Of a DNA stretch of 64,000 nt, positions 1 through 11,971 are shown piece after piece. Positions within the stretch are counted from its first letter, which is position 1, and every line of letters starts with the position of its first letter. The notes beneath the pieces were generated by a model. It was given only the letters and a program-made list of their open reading frames with translations. It searched no databases and was not told the origin of the DNA. Location of the stretch: NCBI GenBank assembly GCA_963971405.1, contig OZ020486.1, positions 24,327,419 through 24,391,418 of the forward strand, in the 5' to 3' direction. The position numbers and the translations under genes are program-made. Source of the DNA: Psococerastis gibbosa. Lineage: Eukaryota > Arthropoda > Insecta > Psocodea > Psocidae.

Positions 1-110
1 GAACGTGTCAAGAGTTGCAGAGGAAGGCGCAGGACCAAGAGAGCTTAAGGATGATATGCAAGGAGTTGCTGCCAACCAATCGTTGAGATTGTGACCTCAG
101 AAAGAAGGAT
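1..110 (+). mobile_element. 3' tail of a LINE (non-LTR retrotransposon), fragment
   Basis: The plus strand can be read as a degenerate C-terminal reverse-transcriptase tail ending in a GVAANQSL-like string. The same ending (LLQTNR, SLQTNS) closes the LINE fragments near 35.7 kb and 43.9 kb. Only the last few dozen codons remain and the element runs off the window edge. It is called a relic because no continuous frame or catalytic motif is present. Confidence 0.5.
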
Positions 111-319
111 AGTGGAATATTGCTAATAGATTAAAAAATAAAATAAACATAGTAACTTCGTCAGGTATTCCTTACGGCGACTTTTCAAGTGATCGTAAGA
201 ACCAAGACAATGTCTAAAATTACGTTTGGTCTTCGAGGTTTTGTCAGCAAATATGTTCTTCTTCAATTTAATCCTGATACTTGCAGTACTAATATTATTA
301 GTAATAATAGGAACATCCG

Positions 320-500
320 TATTACTAATTCTTCTTCTTCTGACTCTACCGCCCTTGATGAGCTTTGACCTGCTCGACAACACTCCTCCAGTCATCTCGG
401 TTTTGTACAACGCTCCACTATCTACGGACTCACAACTCACCAAGGTCAGTTTCAAACTCATTTTTCCAGCGTTTTCGAGGAGCATTACTAATTATGTGCA
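320..500 (-). mobile_element. Degenerate LINE tail, antisense
   Basis: Read on the minus strand, this stretch matches 12655-12790 (minus): both contain a segment translating near LYKTEM followed by a run of basic residues. The antisense and sense frames are open by chance over about 90-120 codons, so a real protein is unlikely. Assignment to a LINE 3' end is an inference from similarity to the other tails in the window. Confidence 0.35.
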
Positions 501-1347
501 ATAATATTAGCCTATAACTCAAAAGTATATCATTATTTTAAAAAACTTCAATCAATAACGAGAGCGGTACCTGAAGTACCTCTCGTTCACTACCCATAAT
601 TGAGCCTATTGTATCATCTTGTTCCCACGGGTGCACCTACGGCATACATCAGATATCCTGGAGCGGGGAGCCAGTGAGTCACAACAATAAGCGTCAACCC
701 ACTGCATGTCCTCCAGAGAGTTATTGGCAGGTGAGCATGCACCAACTCAGAAAGCACTCTGGTATATCAGTGGCTGTGATTATCCACGCATGGACTGCGG
801 GGGCACACCCGTGCAAGATGAGCAGTTCTGTGGGTGAAGGAGCATGAGAGATGGATATGTTGCTAACACGTGCACATCCACAGTTGTCACGCGTAGGTGA
901 CACCATAAGTATATCAGCTAGTAGTTCTATCGGCACTCATTGGACAGAAATTCGATGTAGTACTTGTCTCTTCCATGATAGGAAAAACACGAGCATCTTG
1001 TGTTAGAGGCTACATTACGATATATCCTTCCAGCTCTATCAATTAGAGAGGGTGGGGAGGATCAGTGACTACCTTCCCCGCCAGGTTCACCATTTTCTCA
1101 TGTGTAGTGGTAAGAACTTACAACCAAAAAATTGCTGGCAGTGGCGGTGCCGCGGGGTCTTAGTGGTTTGGATCCCCCTTCCCCGAAATTCGTGAGCCGT
1201 AGACTGGATGATAGATAGGAATTTTTGTCCTGCATAAAATGGAAAAAAATATTGCGGACTCTATGGATCTAGGTAAGATTCAGTTCTCAGACTCCCCGCC
1301 CGAATTTTTTCCTGGCTACGCCCTGTTGGCCCAAAGCTACGTCATTT

Positions 1348-1437
1348 TCTAGCCATGCTTCGACGGGCACGTAAAGCAGGCGGTAGAGCGTCATCCTACG
1401 ACCTAGTTGAGTTTAAGAGAGGGTTTTATGGCACTAA
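1348..1437 (+). mobile_element. SINE family 1 fragment (tRNA-unrelated body)
   Basis: This matches the body of the SINE seen in full at 38781-38969: the CCATGCTTCG-like segment, the GTAAAGCAGGCGGT block and the GAGTTTAAGAGAGGG block. The tRNA-like head and the tail are missing. Confidence 0.6.
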
Positions 1438-3911
1438 AAGCTTTGTGGCAATTAATTTATGGCGCACTTTTCAGATTTACAGGGTCCACTTACTTACTTC
1501 TCTCAATTGTGGATACATTTATTGCCGTACTTGTACGCATAAGATAATATTATGAAGCATAGGTTGTACAACACTGACCAAAACGAAAAACCGCTATTCT
1601 ACTTAGAGTGCATGACACTGTTATCTCTCCTCATACTCCTCAAAATCTGGTTTCTCATTCTCATGTTTGCGTTTCGTCTCATACACCATAAAAGCACAGT
1701 CTCATGCCCTACAAACAAAAATTAATCTGTGGTCAGACCCTTGACCTTTGCCGTCACAACTGCTCAATGACTCGGAGTTCGTGCACCAGCATCCAAAGAG
1801 CGCCTCATCAACCACACCTACTTCCTGGCTCAAACAGATCTCAAGTTATCGGACAATGATTGGTGCACCATTTAACATTTTCTCGATGAACTTTATAATA
1901 ATTGCATTGGTATTTATGATAAGGCATACTGCATTTTATTCCACCAAGTCTTCTTGCCAGAGGATGTTATATCGTAAACGAGTACACCCTCCTGAGCACT
2001 GTTAATAGTAATAATGCTTACTCGGAGGCGAATATTCGTAAAATTTTACAGCGCCTATGCGCACGAACGATAAGTTTTAAGAACGATTTAATTAAATCGG
2101 TCATAGCGTTGAGAAACTGATCCTTTTTTTTCAAGAAGACCAGGAGGACTTTATCGGCCGCTATTATTTCCGGGAAATACTCTTGTCACTCCAGAATTAA
2201 CCCGACAGCATTAGACATGATGGAATTTTGGTGTACCATGTACACGACTGTACGATCAAAAGCGGTCGGCCGCGATAACTTGCGGTCTGACTGAATGGCA
2301 ACACAAAGAGGCAAGAGCAGCAATTTGCGCCAGAAAACACGGGGCGTGCCCAGGTCTTGGGGTTCGCACCGACCGCAATGATGCCCGTTGACCCCTCACG
2401 GACGTTGACTTCGGACTTCAGGAAATCTGGGCAGCCCGTGTGAAAAAGGTAATACCAACGACAATGCCAAGTCAAGGTTAGCAAAACCTCACACTGTATT
2501 TGCTGATATTTTTTATCAGTACAACACATTCCTATCATTGATGCTAGTTGGTGAGGAAGTGATAAATCCTATAAGAACTACATTTTTAGCTAGATAATTG
2601 GCTGCTGTCTCAATATTCCCTGTTAAAGGGCCTAATACAAAGTATTTTGGTTCTATAATTATTGTCAAAAGTCATTCTGATAACTAAAGGGGGAAAGGAG
2701 ATGCTAGATCGATAAATCTCCGCGCGACCAAAGATGTAGGAAGTTCTAAAAACGATGCATAATTCTGCCTTCTATTTCGTCCGGAGCATTTCCCTACAGT
2801 ATGTATTTTTCTACCCCCTTCTTTTCAGACCTGCGACACTATGATCTGACTTTTAAGCAACATCAAATCGTAAAATGCTGCCAGCAAATAAACATTTTCC
2901 CCATATCTTTATGAAGGGCAAGTAGGACATGGGAGTAAATAAGTGTATAGGATCCAGCAGGAATTAATGCTTGAACCTAACTTCTCCAAAGAGCTGCAGG
3001 GTCACAGCTTAAGTATTTTTAACATTCAATTCATACATGAACAGTTCCACATTTGAATCTATCGAAATAAAATGGGTAACAATGACCTGCAGCGAAGTAT
3101 TTCATGTGTGGTATTCAATTTCCAAACATCTGGCTATTCCAGTGTTCGGGATCCCTTATGTGCTACGACCCTGTTAAAGACTCCAACTGACAATCATCTT
3201 TGATCCTCTCTGGACCAGGGACATAAACACAACTACGTAGTTATCTATAATGATTTCATTAAAGGAAACGAAATGAAATAAACTGATGTTAACCACTCCT
3301 CAGCAGGATTTCGTAAGCTGCAGTAGCTTATGTACATACAATGAATGACTCCACCGAGGTTCATAAGGTTGCTAGGCTAATGAAATATGGATCCGGGAAC
3401 GAAAAAGGTTCCCGACCTTCATCTATTCAATAACGAAAAAAAATTGATGTCAAACTCAATGTAAGGTGTGTGTCAAGAAATCCATCGCTGTCAGATTAAT
3501 GAAAAAGTTCTATTAGACCTAGCCTCTGGATATGAATATTCCAGGCATCAATTCTATTGTACTTGTACACGATCATGCTCCAGGTTACCGTACCTACGCT
3601 ATTCTGTTGTTTTCCTATCATGTCAAGGAAGTCTATTACGCGGAGTTAAAACCTGTATTTAACAAATAATACGATATTATTTTCATTCAATTTAGAGCTG
3701 TGGTAAGTACAAACCGCATACCAGTATTAAGTAGGTGTGTCAAGGAGATCACTATTAAGTACAAGTAACATACGAATACAATTACAGTACGTACGTGAAT
3801 ACTGTGCATGAGTAAACCAGTAAATTATCTTTCATGACTTAACCAAAGCTGGACCAACCCAAAATAAGTGGTTTATACGCGTCGAGCAAAGAAATAGATT
3901 ACAATGGAATG
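1438..3911. other. Intergenic, no gene recognised
   Basis: No spliced or unspliced gene could be supported. A relatively GC-rich island at 2180-2540 holds a 113-codon minus-strand frame with no recognisable motif. The rest is AT-rich unique-looking sequence. Confidence 0.5.
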
Positions 3912-4055
3912 CAAGGCCGTAGCCAGGGGGGGGGGGGTTCATACCCGAAATGAATCGGATTTTGAGAGGAAAAATAAAAACTACTATGTACTAATATCCA
4001 ATGAAATTTTTGAACCCTCCCCCATCCCCGAAAAAAAATCCTGGCTACGGCCCTT
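3912..4055. mobile_element. hAT-like MITE (poly-G/C family), copy 1
   Basis: A 144-base element with terminal inverted repeats AAGGCCGTAGCCAGG and its complement CCTGGCTACGGCCCTT, flanked on both sides by the perfect 8-base repeat ATGGAATG (3904-3911 and 4056-4063). A long G run follows the left terminus and a C-rich stretch precedes the right one. There is no coding capacity. The 8-base target-site duplication and short TIRs are typical of non-autonomous hAT transposons. Confidence 0.85.
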
Positions 4056-4909
4056 ATGGAATGAGATTAGCTACGTGGGTCAGGAATGGTCCAGTTGTAT
4101 AGAACTAAGATATCTAGACCATGAAACGGAAGATCGAGGTTCGAGACTCGACAGAAAAGAAATCATTTTTCATCAGGTGGGCTCACCACACAACCATAAT
4201 GAGTAACACGGCTGCCGGACATGATGCTGGCCACATCATCCCAAATAGAGTAGTTGTCACGAGAGGATTCTCTACCAGTCCACTGGCCTGGATCCTCATT
4301 GTCTAGTGCCACGGCGTTTTTCCTAGATTAATAGTAACATTAGCATGAAACGTCGAATAGGGGGTTAAACTATGAGTCGGGAGGTTGAGTGTTCATTCCT
4401 CAACTTATAGTCACATTCGCTAAAAACAAGTAGAATTGGAAATGTTGTTTGAATTCTAGGAGCATCAGTTTATCACACTAATTGTAAAAGGTCACGGTTC
4501 TAGCTACTGAACTGTCCTTTTCGCAAGAGCAATAAAATATTGGTTTTTATTGGTAATTTATAATGCAGATAATGACGAAATGATGACACCCAAGTGGATT
4601 TTACATAATCATGTTTGTAACCAGTACCTATCATATTTAATATTTAATTAAACAACTACCCTGATGCTGTGGGTCGAGTTCCGCAATGGAACTAGTGTTA
4701 AAATCAACAACTAGAAATCTCTGACACAATATGAACAATTTAAGATAAAGTGCGAAATAAACACGATTTTTATTTTTTTTATTTTAATACCGGTACGGAT
4801 AGGCTGGTAAAAATTAAAACACCTAACGAACGCAATATACAGTACGTAACATCTACAAGTCCCAATTTAGAGTGAAAATTTACAGTGCAGTGCCATACCT
4901 AAATATTGA

Positions 4910-5098
4910 CTTTCTTGTTCTATTACTAAGCCAACCTAGCGTGGTTAGGGCTATAAAGCCATCTATTACACTGAACTGGGAGGATCCGGGACCGCCTGCT
5001 TTACATGCACTCCGAAGCATGGTAATGTAGTAAGTGTGGAACTCGAGCCAACAACCTTTGGGGTAAAAGTCAGTCTGTACCACTACTCTACGTGTCCA
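4910..5098 (-). mobile_element. SINE family 1, near full length
   Basis: Minus-oriented copy. Its right end carries the complement of a tRNA-like head with A-box-like and B-box-like blocks; the left end is the CCAACCTAGCG...GGTTAGGGC tail. It is the same family as 6066-6262 and 38781-38969, moderately diverged. Confidence 0.75.
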
Positions 5099-5814
5099 GT
5101 ATACAGTACTTCCTGCGTCTGCCATTGGTCGAATGTCATCTAAAGTAGGAATTTGAATTTTGAACATCCATAAAAAATAGAAATTAATTCCCTGTATGCC
5201 AATATAGTCCAACGTCTAACTTTAAAGCGCATATAAAACGAACGCTAACAAGAAACGTATTATGAATTATTTTAGCTTCGGACGGGTTGGACTAACTCTC
5301 TTTCATGCATGAAGACATCATCAAGTAATTTTATTATTCGACTGCTTTATATAGTTGGTGTGCGCAGCCACGGACTTCAACACATTAAGTTAATAGGCGC
5401 AATTCAAGAATCAAGTTCAATGTCTTTGATAATGGCAGTGACCGGACGGAAGAAGTCCGTTGTAGCCGCTCATTAAAATCCACAAGTAAGGCAATATTAA
5501 CTATCAATGCGTATTTGCGGGCGATTATTATACGTCGGGCTACAAAACAATCTTGTCAAACTGGTGCATGTCGTAATCAGAAACCATTAGCAGCTAGTAT
5601 TTTAAAAGAATTAGACTGTTAGCCCGACTAGGGCTAATTGGGCTAATAGTTGGCAAGGGTAAATGTCTTAAATGGCTGACCGGCTAAGTGATAATTGTAT
5701 TAAAATAGTGTCGGAGCCATTGGGATCGGCCATGGTTTGTGCGGAAACACAATTGGTATTCCAGCATCTACAGGATTTCTCATGATGTGAGATAAATAAA
5801 TAAATATTAACTTT
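5099..5814. other. Intergenic, nothing recognised
   Basis: AT-rich sequence without convincing frames, known repeats or RNA genes. Confidence 0.5.
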
Positions 5815-6065
5815 TTGTTCTATTACAAAGCCAACCTAGGCCGGCCGCCTTACCAAGTTGAATCCAGCGGACCAGAGCAGGTTCAAAGATGCTGATAACT
5901 TGGTAGTGTGCACAGTGCCGGTAGGGAAACATGGTAGGACTTGTCCTGGTCACCTCCGAACTAATCGTGTGACTTCACTGTCTTTCCCAAGTTGTTCGGA
6001 ATCCACTATAATCAGGAGGTCCCCTGTCCTATGGGCCCACACCGTGGCCTGGGACTGTGTCCAAC
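5815..6065 (+). mobile_element. SINE family 3 body beside a SINE 1 tail fragment
   Basis: At 5815-5840 there is a short piece of SINE 1 tail (CTATTACAAAGCCAACCTAGG). From about 5850 the sequence matches the SINE at 51741-52045 (blocks CACCTCCGAA, GTTGTTCGGA and TCCACTAT), but the tRNA-like head with the B box is deleted. A complete SINE 1 follows directly. Confidence 0.55.
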
Positions 6066-6262
6066 CATACTACTACTATACTAAACGCCAACCTAGCGGA
6101 GTTAGGGCTATAAAGCCCTCTCTTACACGCAACTAGGAAGGCCCGGGACCGCCTGCTTTACATGCCATCCGAAGCATGGCCAGAAAATGTAGCAAGTGTG
6201 GGGCTCGAACCAACAACCTTTCGGGTGAAAGTCGGAGTCTGTGCCACTACTCTAAATGTCCT
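6066..6262 (-). mobile_element. SINE family 1, full length
   Basis: Minus-oriented copy. Reading the complement from 6262 gives a tRNA-like head, an internal B box close to GGTTCGAGCCC, the GGCGGTCCCGGGCC body and the CTCCGCTAGGTTGG tail. It closely matches 38781-38969. Confidence 0.8.
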
Positions 6263-6833
6263 GACAAAATGATGGTGGTGGGTCGGCTGAGCGGCCTCGC
6301 AAGAGGTTGAACGCTCAGTCAAACACCACACTACCTGGATGCTACCATGAATCGCACATAAATTCGAAAAATGACAGTGATTAAAGGAGGCAAGTAAAGG
6401 CGCAGGTACTTGGTTTGCAAGTTTAGCAGGAAAAAAACACAATTGCAATGTTGATTGTTGACGAGTAGTAAGCTGACCAAACAAAATGAATCATGTGCAC
6501 CCTGTGTGTTATGATCAGTATAGTGGCCTGAACGATCTGTGATTTTCAAGGACCTGTCAGATCGTTCAAATACTTGCTCAGATCTGATGGACATTGGCAC
6601 GTGTGTGTGGGACGTTTATTGAATAGCTAAGATTGAAAATTGATCCCCCTTATAAAAACTAAGGCTACGATATCAACTGATAAAGCTACCTCAATGACGT
6701 ACACAGTGTCCAACGCATTACACATAAAGAAATAAGATTAAATAGTATAATGAATAAGAAAAATAAGATTAGTGTTTGGTTTTTGCCATGTTCTGCTGTA
6801 GTTCGTAGATAAAATTTAAATTTAGTGACATAG

Positions 6834-6985
6834 TTGGTAGCTTGCTCGTGCGAGTCTCTGCACACCATGCGATCGGAGACCTGACGTAACCCAACATCGG
6901 CATTAGTGTATTACCCACTGAGGCGACTAAAGAGGTTCTTCAGATACAATCGTTAAACTGCTTCTATGCGATTAATCATTTTATA
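6834..6985 (+). mobile_element. SINE family 2 copy
   Basis: Plus-oriented copy of a second short repeat: a GGTAGCTTGCTCGTGCGAGTC head, a CATGCGATCGGAGAC block and a GAGGCGACTAAAGAGGT block. The same order recurs at 8254-8450 and 42412-42587 (both minus) and in part at 19330-19432. The head resembles a tRNA A-box region, but the B box is degenerate. Confidence 0.6.
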
Positions 6986-8204
6986 TACTGGGTTTAAAAA
7001 AATATCTTTGATAGATTTGATAAAGATAAAATATATAAACGTGAGAGAAAAACTTACTTTTGGAACGAATACAATTAATATTGCAGTAGATTCCGGTAAT
7101 TGAAAAGGTACCTACTTTATCCAACGCCCGAACGTGGTAGTTCAACCATTCGTCGCCGAGCTTGAAAAGGTTACTCATGGGCCTTATATGTCCTTATATC
7201 CGGAGTGTACCGTATTTAAAATAAATGCATAGGATGAAATTCATGAAAGTTGTCGTGGTCAGAACGTAATGACAGGAGTGCCATTTTACCCGTAAATCAT
7301 GTGATGGCTTGCTTGAGCTTTTGCCATTATTATACTGTACTGGCCCTGATTATGCACACTAATATATTTGGATTATTTATTATTTACATACGATTTTAAA
7401 TCTGAATTTTGGTATTACACGTTCCAATTTTTCTTCGACCCATATTTATTGGATCAAATCTTGGAACAATATTAGAGTGTGTAATCAGGAGGAATGTCTG
7501 ATTTGTAATATTAAATGCCATAAAACGGCGTGCTTCTTCGATCTCAGCAATGTGCGTATTTGCTAGTTTTGGAATTAATCAGTATTACACGGTTTATAAT
7601 TGCTAAACAGACGTACTTATAGGCGGAAAGAAAATACAAAACTAAATAAAGGAGGCAAATTTAAGGTTTTTTAAATATATACGCTAACCATTTCTTTTTT
7701 AAAGTCCATGAATTGTACCATTTCTTCATATTTCCAAACCTAGCGTTCTTATCGTAGGCTTGTACCTAATGGTCCTTTATGTAATGGCGTAATGGACCGA
7801 AACAATATGCAACAAATGCACGACTAACCAGAAGTGAGTAAATTGCTTGATTGGACCACGGAAGGCTCATCAAAGCCAAAAAGCAACTGAACGAGACCAT
7901 GCTTCACGAATGACGTGACGTAACAAACAAATTTTCCGAAAACTGTTCATAATGACATCTATTTTGCGAGACGGCTCTATACGTTCAGCAACTAACTACT
8001 AAAACGATACACAGCAAAATGGATCAACGATAACAATCATAGACTTTCCCACTTTATGACAGGTATTGGAGTAATCCTACAGAAAGGGAAGAAATTATTT
8101 TGGCACGTGATTGAGGGGGGGGGGCATTAGCCGATTCATTTACCCATATTCGGTGCTCATCATATCATAATCAGGCATAGCACGAACGAAAAATAATTAT
8201 TTAA
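6986..8204. other. Intergenic, nothing recognised
   Basis: AT-rich sequence with a poly-G run near 8116. No gene supported. Confidence 0.45.
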
Positions 8205-8660
8205 ACCATTTATTTACGGTATTAAAAGTAACCCGTTCCAATGCAGACAATATTCAACTTTTTTTCTTTAAAATTATTATTCGCACACAAACAATTTAGT
8301 GAATATATCCGAATAACCTCTTCAGTCGCCTCCGTAGGCAATACCCGTGTTGAGTTACGACAGGTCACCGATCGCATGATGTGTATCGACTCGCACAAGT
8401 ACGAACGAGCTACCACTATGCCATCGAAGTCCTTAAATTGTTAAATTGAACTGTTTTGTCGTGTTAAGCCCAATAAAGCCCTGAAAAAAAATGTTCCATC
8501 TACGCAGAGCAAACGTAATAATGAACTGCAAATTAATCTTTGTCGACAAACATTTTGTGATTTTAATTTTTATTTCACGTCAATTCCCGTAACTAAATTT
8601 ACATTCATTGGGGTTCATTTCACATAGTTTACACTCATTCCCGGATTCCTCATAAGCTAT
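8205..8660. repeat. Unclassified dispersed repeat, interrupted by SINE 2
   Basis: 8205-8253 and 8451-8660 match, in order, the uninterrupted stretch at 11225-11478 (blocks AAAAGTAACCCG, CAATGCAG, CCCAATAAAG, and GTAAATTTACATTCA-like). The 8254-8450 insert is absent from the second copy, which fixes the order of events: dispersed repeat first, SINE 2 later. Element class unknown. Confidence 0.6.
8254..8450 (-). mobile_element. SINE family 2 copy, inserted in another repeat
   Basis: The complement gives a GGCATAGTGGTAGCTCG head, a TTGTGCGAGTC block, a CATGCGATCGGTGAC block and a GGAGGCGACTGAAGAGG block. Its limits are defined by comparison with the empty site at about 11289. Confidence 0.65.
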
Positions 8661-8835
8661 TGATTTACGTAGCCACGTAGGTGCTAGAACAGCAGGCCAC
8701 TTAAAATTACAAAAATTAAATCCGCTAAAAACGCCTTCAAATTTAAATTATAAGTATACATGGTTTGAGTAGTAAAATTTAAAATCGCAGCAGGCCTTTA
8801 TGGCTACTCTGACATAGGGTATTATTGACTTGTGT

Positions 8836-9708
8836 TGCTTTCCAATTTATAAGTAGCATAAGGAAAGCTTTGTGATGGTCAAAATTTTCGATTCCGAGAT
8901 TTCAACGGATTTACACGTATTGAGGTCCCGGAAACCGAAAAAAGTAGTTTTTACGAAATGTCTGTCTGTCTGTCTGTCGCTCTGTCTGTTCATCGATTTC
9001 CGGGGAAACTACTCGGTCGATTTCGATGAAATTCGGCATGTAGGTTCACAAAAATCATACCTCGGGAACATTTTTTTATATTTTGGGCTAACTCAACTTT
9101 GGGGGGTTCTATTCTCAGATATACTCCAAAAAACCGTCTAAAAAAATTATTTCTCAAAAACCGTTCCAACGATATCTTTTAAATTCACATATATTGTAGC
9201 TGATATTAATGTTAACAAAATGCGGTGGGTCGGTTGCCCCTTGATAGTTCGCTTCTGGGAATAAAAAAATAAAAATAACTCAATTTTCATGAAAAATGAC
9301 TAAAAAATAATTTTTCTGTGGAACCTCTCTATCGATTACATCTAACTTCAGGTATGTTTTAGGTGGTCTATAGAGTAACAAAACCAAATAAATTGCTTTC
9401 CCAACAAAGTATTTGGTTCTGTGCAAAAAATATTTTTTTGAAAAAATTATATAAAATGCTGTGGCATTATTACTGTGTGGTAATGTATTGGTCTGTCCGT
9501 CTTATAATATGAAACGTCAAAAAATAATTCAGCACTTCGGGATAAGGGCCGTAGCCAGAGGGAGGTCCAGGTGGTTCGGACCCCCCCCCCCTCGAGGGAT
9601 CCGAAATTTAACCATAGGGAAATTATTTACCATGGAATAACACATTATCTCTAACTACTAATTGATAAATTGGAAAGCGTGTTCGAGTAAACTCGGACCG
9701 GTTCTTTA
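8836..9708 (+). mobile_element. Helentron/DINE-1-like non-autonomous element, copy 1
   Basis: It starts with GCTTTCCAATTTAT, which pairs with GGAAAGC some 20 bases later to form a hairpin, and carries a (GTCT)n tract. It ends with the inverted copy ATAAATTGGAAAGC, then the palindrome CGAGTAAACTCG and GACCGGTTCTTT. Sub-terminal inverted repeats, an internal GTCT microsatellite and a 3' stem-loop are the features described for DINE-1/Helentron-associated elements. The C-rich segment near 9580 is diverged from other copies. No protein coding. Confidence 0.75.
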
Positions 9709-11224
9709 TATTTGTCTTAGTTCGACACAGTCTGCAGCCAAACCGACAAATGTCCTGAAGAGTATCGCACTTGACTTAATGAGCTACCCATTTCAACAGT
9801 GCCTTACAACCATAAATCCAGCAACAAAGGCAGTGAAGTAATCATTAACAGATTTGTTCACGAGACGTTGGTGTCTCCATTGACATGAAGAGGTAGGTGT
9901 TGACTAATGATACCATGCTCACATTAGCACATCAACAACGAAACTAGATACCCACACAAAACTGACATAGGATAGGAAACCTCGGTGGGATTTCGGAATA
10001 AAATAATAGCACTATGAAACACACAACATTGGACCCACCATACAGACAAATAAACAAATGAGAACGCTTAGATGCGGACTGACATTTACGAAAACAGCAT
10101 TGAGTGCAAAGAGTTGTGCCATAGAATGTATTATATTATACTTATATTGTTATTACTATATTAAGTAAGAATGAAACAATTTTTTATGCTGTCACTCGTT
10201 CACAAACATAAGAAACAGCTGCTAACTATTGTACATTTGTAATAGTACAAAGAGTGAGGAAAGACACTAAGCAAATCACATGTCTAATACAATGACGAAT
10301 AAAACAAACCCAAATGATAACTGATAACCATTTACTCCAGAGTAGCATTGTAGTAAATGACGATTGCTTTATCGACTTTCAATAGTTTATCACTATTGTC
10401 ATACAAAATTCTAACTGAGTTGAAGCGGACACACGTTTATAACTTATTCGAGGCTACGACAATGCTGGATTTATCAGTTTATCGGAGTAACCTTTAAAAA
10501 TATAAATATTTATTTTTTCTGTATGGACTATGCCCAATAAAATTTCACTGGGGCAGCACTGTAGTACTAGTGCAAACTATGGTAACTTTTCGGTTTTTGT
10601 GACTATTGATTGATGCTATTGATAATATTGACATTAATAATTGCAAACATATTTTTGAATAACAAGGAGTTAAGTAAATAAACGTATTTATGGAAGAATT
10701 TATGAGCTATAATTCGAAATTTTATAGGAAATAGGAATCACTTCTTGCATAAAATATGGCCCACGTTACGGTACTTTCCGCGCAAACAAAGTGCATAAAG
10801 CCATGAGTTACCCTACTTTGTGTTATGTTCAGGGTGGAATGCATATGCACTCGTAGTGCAAGAGTTTTCCTGATAATTTCTTTCAGCAAAAACTTCTAAG
10901 TCTACGCATATGAAAATTAGCAGATACGTTAATGAGGAAACATTGAGTAGTGTGTGAAGAGAAAATGAAAGGGGAACTAAAAAAGAAATGTCAGGATCGG
11001 GGTCAAATGAGACTGAGTGCGGGAGAGATATGGGTCAAGCAAACAGGTTTTCAATGAATATTTTTAAATGCGAGTCGTCTCGGTTGCGGGGTACCAACGG
11101 GACATAACACAGCCCGCCCGAGGCAACCACCTGTACCATTCATGTAAAACGGTGCGGCCGTCTCGTTTAAACAGTGAAAGGACACATCTGTAGGCATAGC
11201 ACCAACAGAAAAAAAGTAACTTAC
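9709..11224. other. Intergenic, nothing recognised
   Basis: AT-rich. No frame, splice pattern or repeat could be assigned. Confidence 0.5.
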
Positions 11225-11478
11225 CTGGGAAATTTAATAATCCATGTAAATACGGCAATAAAAGTAACCCGCTGCAATGCAGGCGACATTCAACTCTTTT
11301 GTCATGCTGGACCCAATAAAGTCCTTAAAAGAAATTTCCACCTACGCCTAGCATATTCAACAATCGATAAACAGCAATTAATTAATCTCGGTTGACAAGC
11401 AAATTTTACGTTTTAATTCTGGTAGGTAAATTTACATTCAATGCGGTTTATTTAGGACATTTTAAACCAATTCCCGGA
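11225..11478. repeat. Unclassified dispersed repeat, uninterrupted copy
   Basis: Second copy of the repeat at 8205-8660, without the SINE 2 insertion. Confidence 0.6.
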
Positions 11479-11575
11479 TAAGGTATTATTTCTGTTCGTG
11501 CTATGGCAGCTGAGTAGAAATGCAGCACACGATATGGTTTATGGTAGGCTAACTAGACACATTAATATATTGATA

Positions 11576-11971
11576 TGGAGGGGTTTCCACCGACATCTCA
11601 TTGCAGAATGCACATACGTTGACGTGGTAGCAGATATCATTAATAAAGGCGGGGTTTCCACCGACCTCTCATTGCAGAATGCAAATGACATAGACGGAAA
11701 TTTTTTTTTTGCTCTATGCCATAGTTAAAATTGATCAATGATCATAGAGTAAAATCACAAACAAACTAAAATTAAAAAATGGCGTCATGGGATATGTTAA
11801 GTACAAAAATTTTAACAGATTTCTATAAAAAGAAAAAATCAAATTTCCGTCAATGTCATTTGCATTCTGCAATGAGAGGTCGATGGAAACCACGCCTAAG
11901 TCTTGAATGTCTGCTACCACGTCAACGTATGTGCATTCTGCAATGAGTGGTCGGTGGAAACCCCACCTAAA
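11576..11971. repeat. Fold-back repeat with four copies of a 31-base motif
   Basis: The left arm (about 11576-11700) and right arm (about 11842-11971) are inverted copies of roughly 125-130 bases separated by a 140-base AT-rich spacer. Each arm holds two direct copies of a motif beginning GGTTTCCACCGAC and ending GCAGAATGCA, so the motif occurs four times. Because the arms mirror each other, both strands encode nearly the same peptide by chance. A diverged single relative lies at 47925-47990. No terminal target duplication was identified. Confidence 0.75.

Noticed and set aside
123..504. Overlapping 92- and 120-codon frames on opposite strands
   Set aside because: They lie over a LINE-tail relic similar to 12655-12790; no independent motif.
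2197..2538. 113-codon minus-strand frame in a GC-richer island
   Set aside because: Length is within chance expectation and no motif or splice signals support it.
3904..4206. 100-codon frame across the poly-G run
   Set aside because: Starts in the target duplication and crosses the hAT-like MITE; no conserved protein features.
8836..9708. Canonical Helitron
   Set aside because: No 5' TC or 3' CTRR ends; structure fits the Helentron-type variant better.
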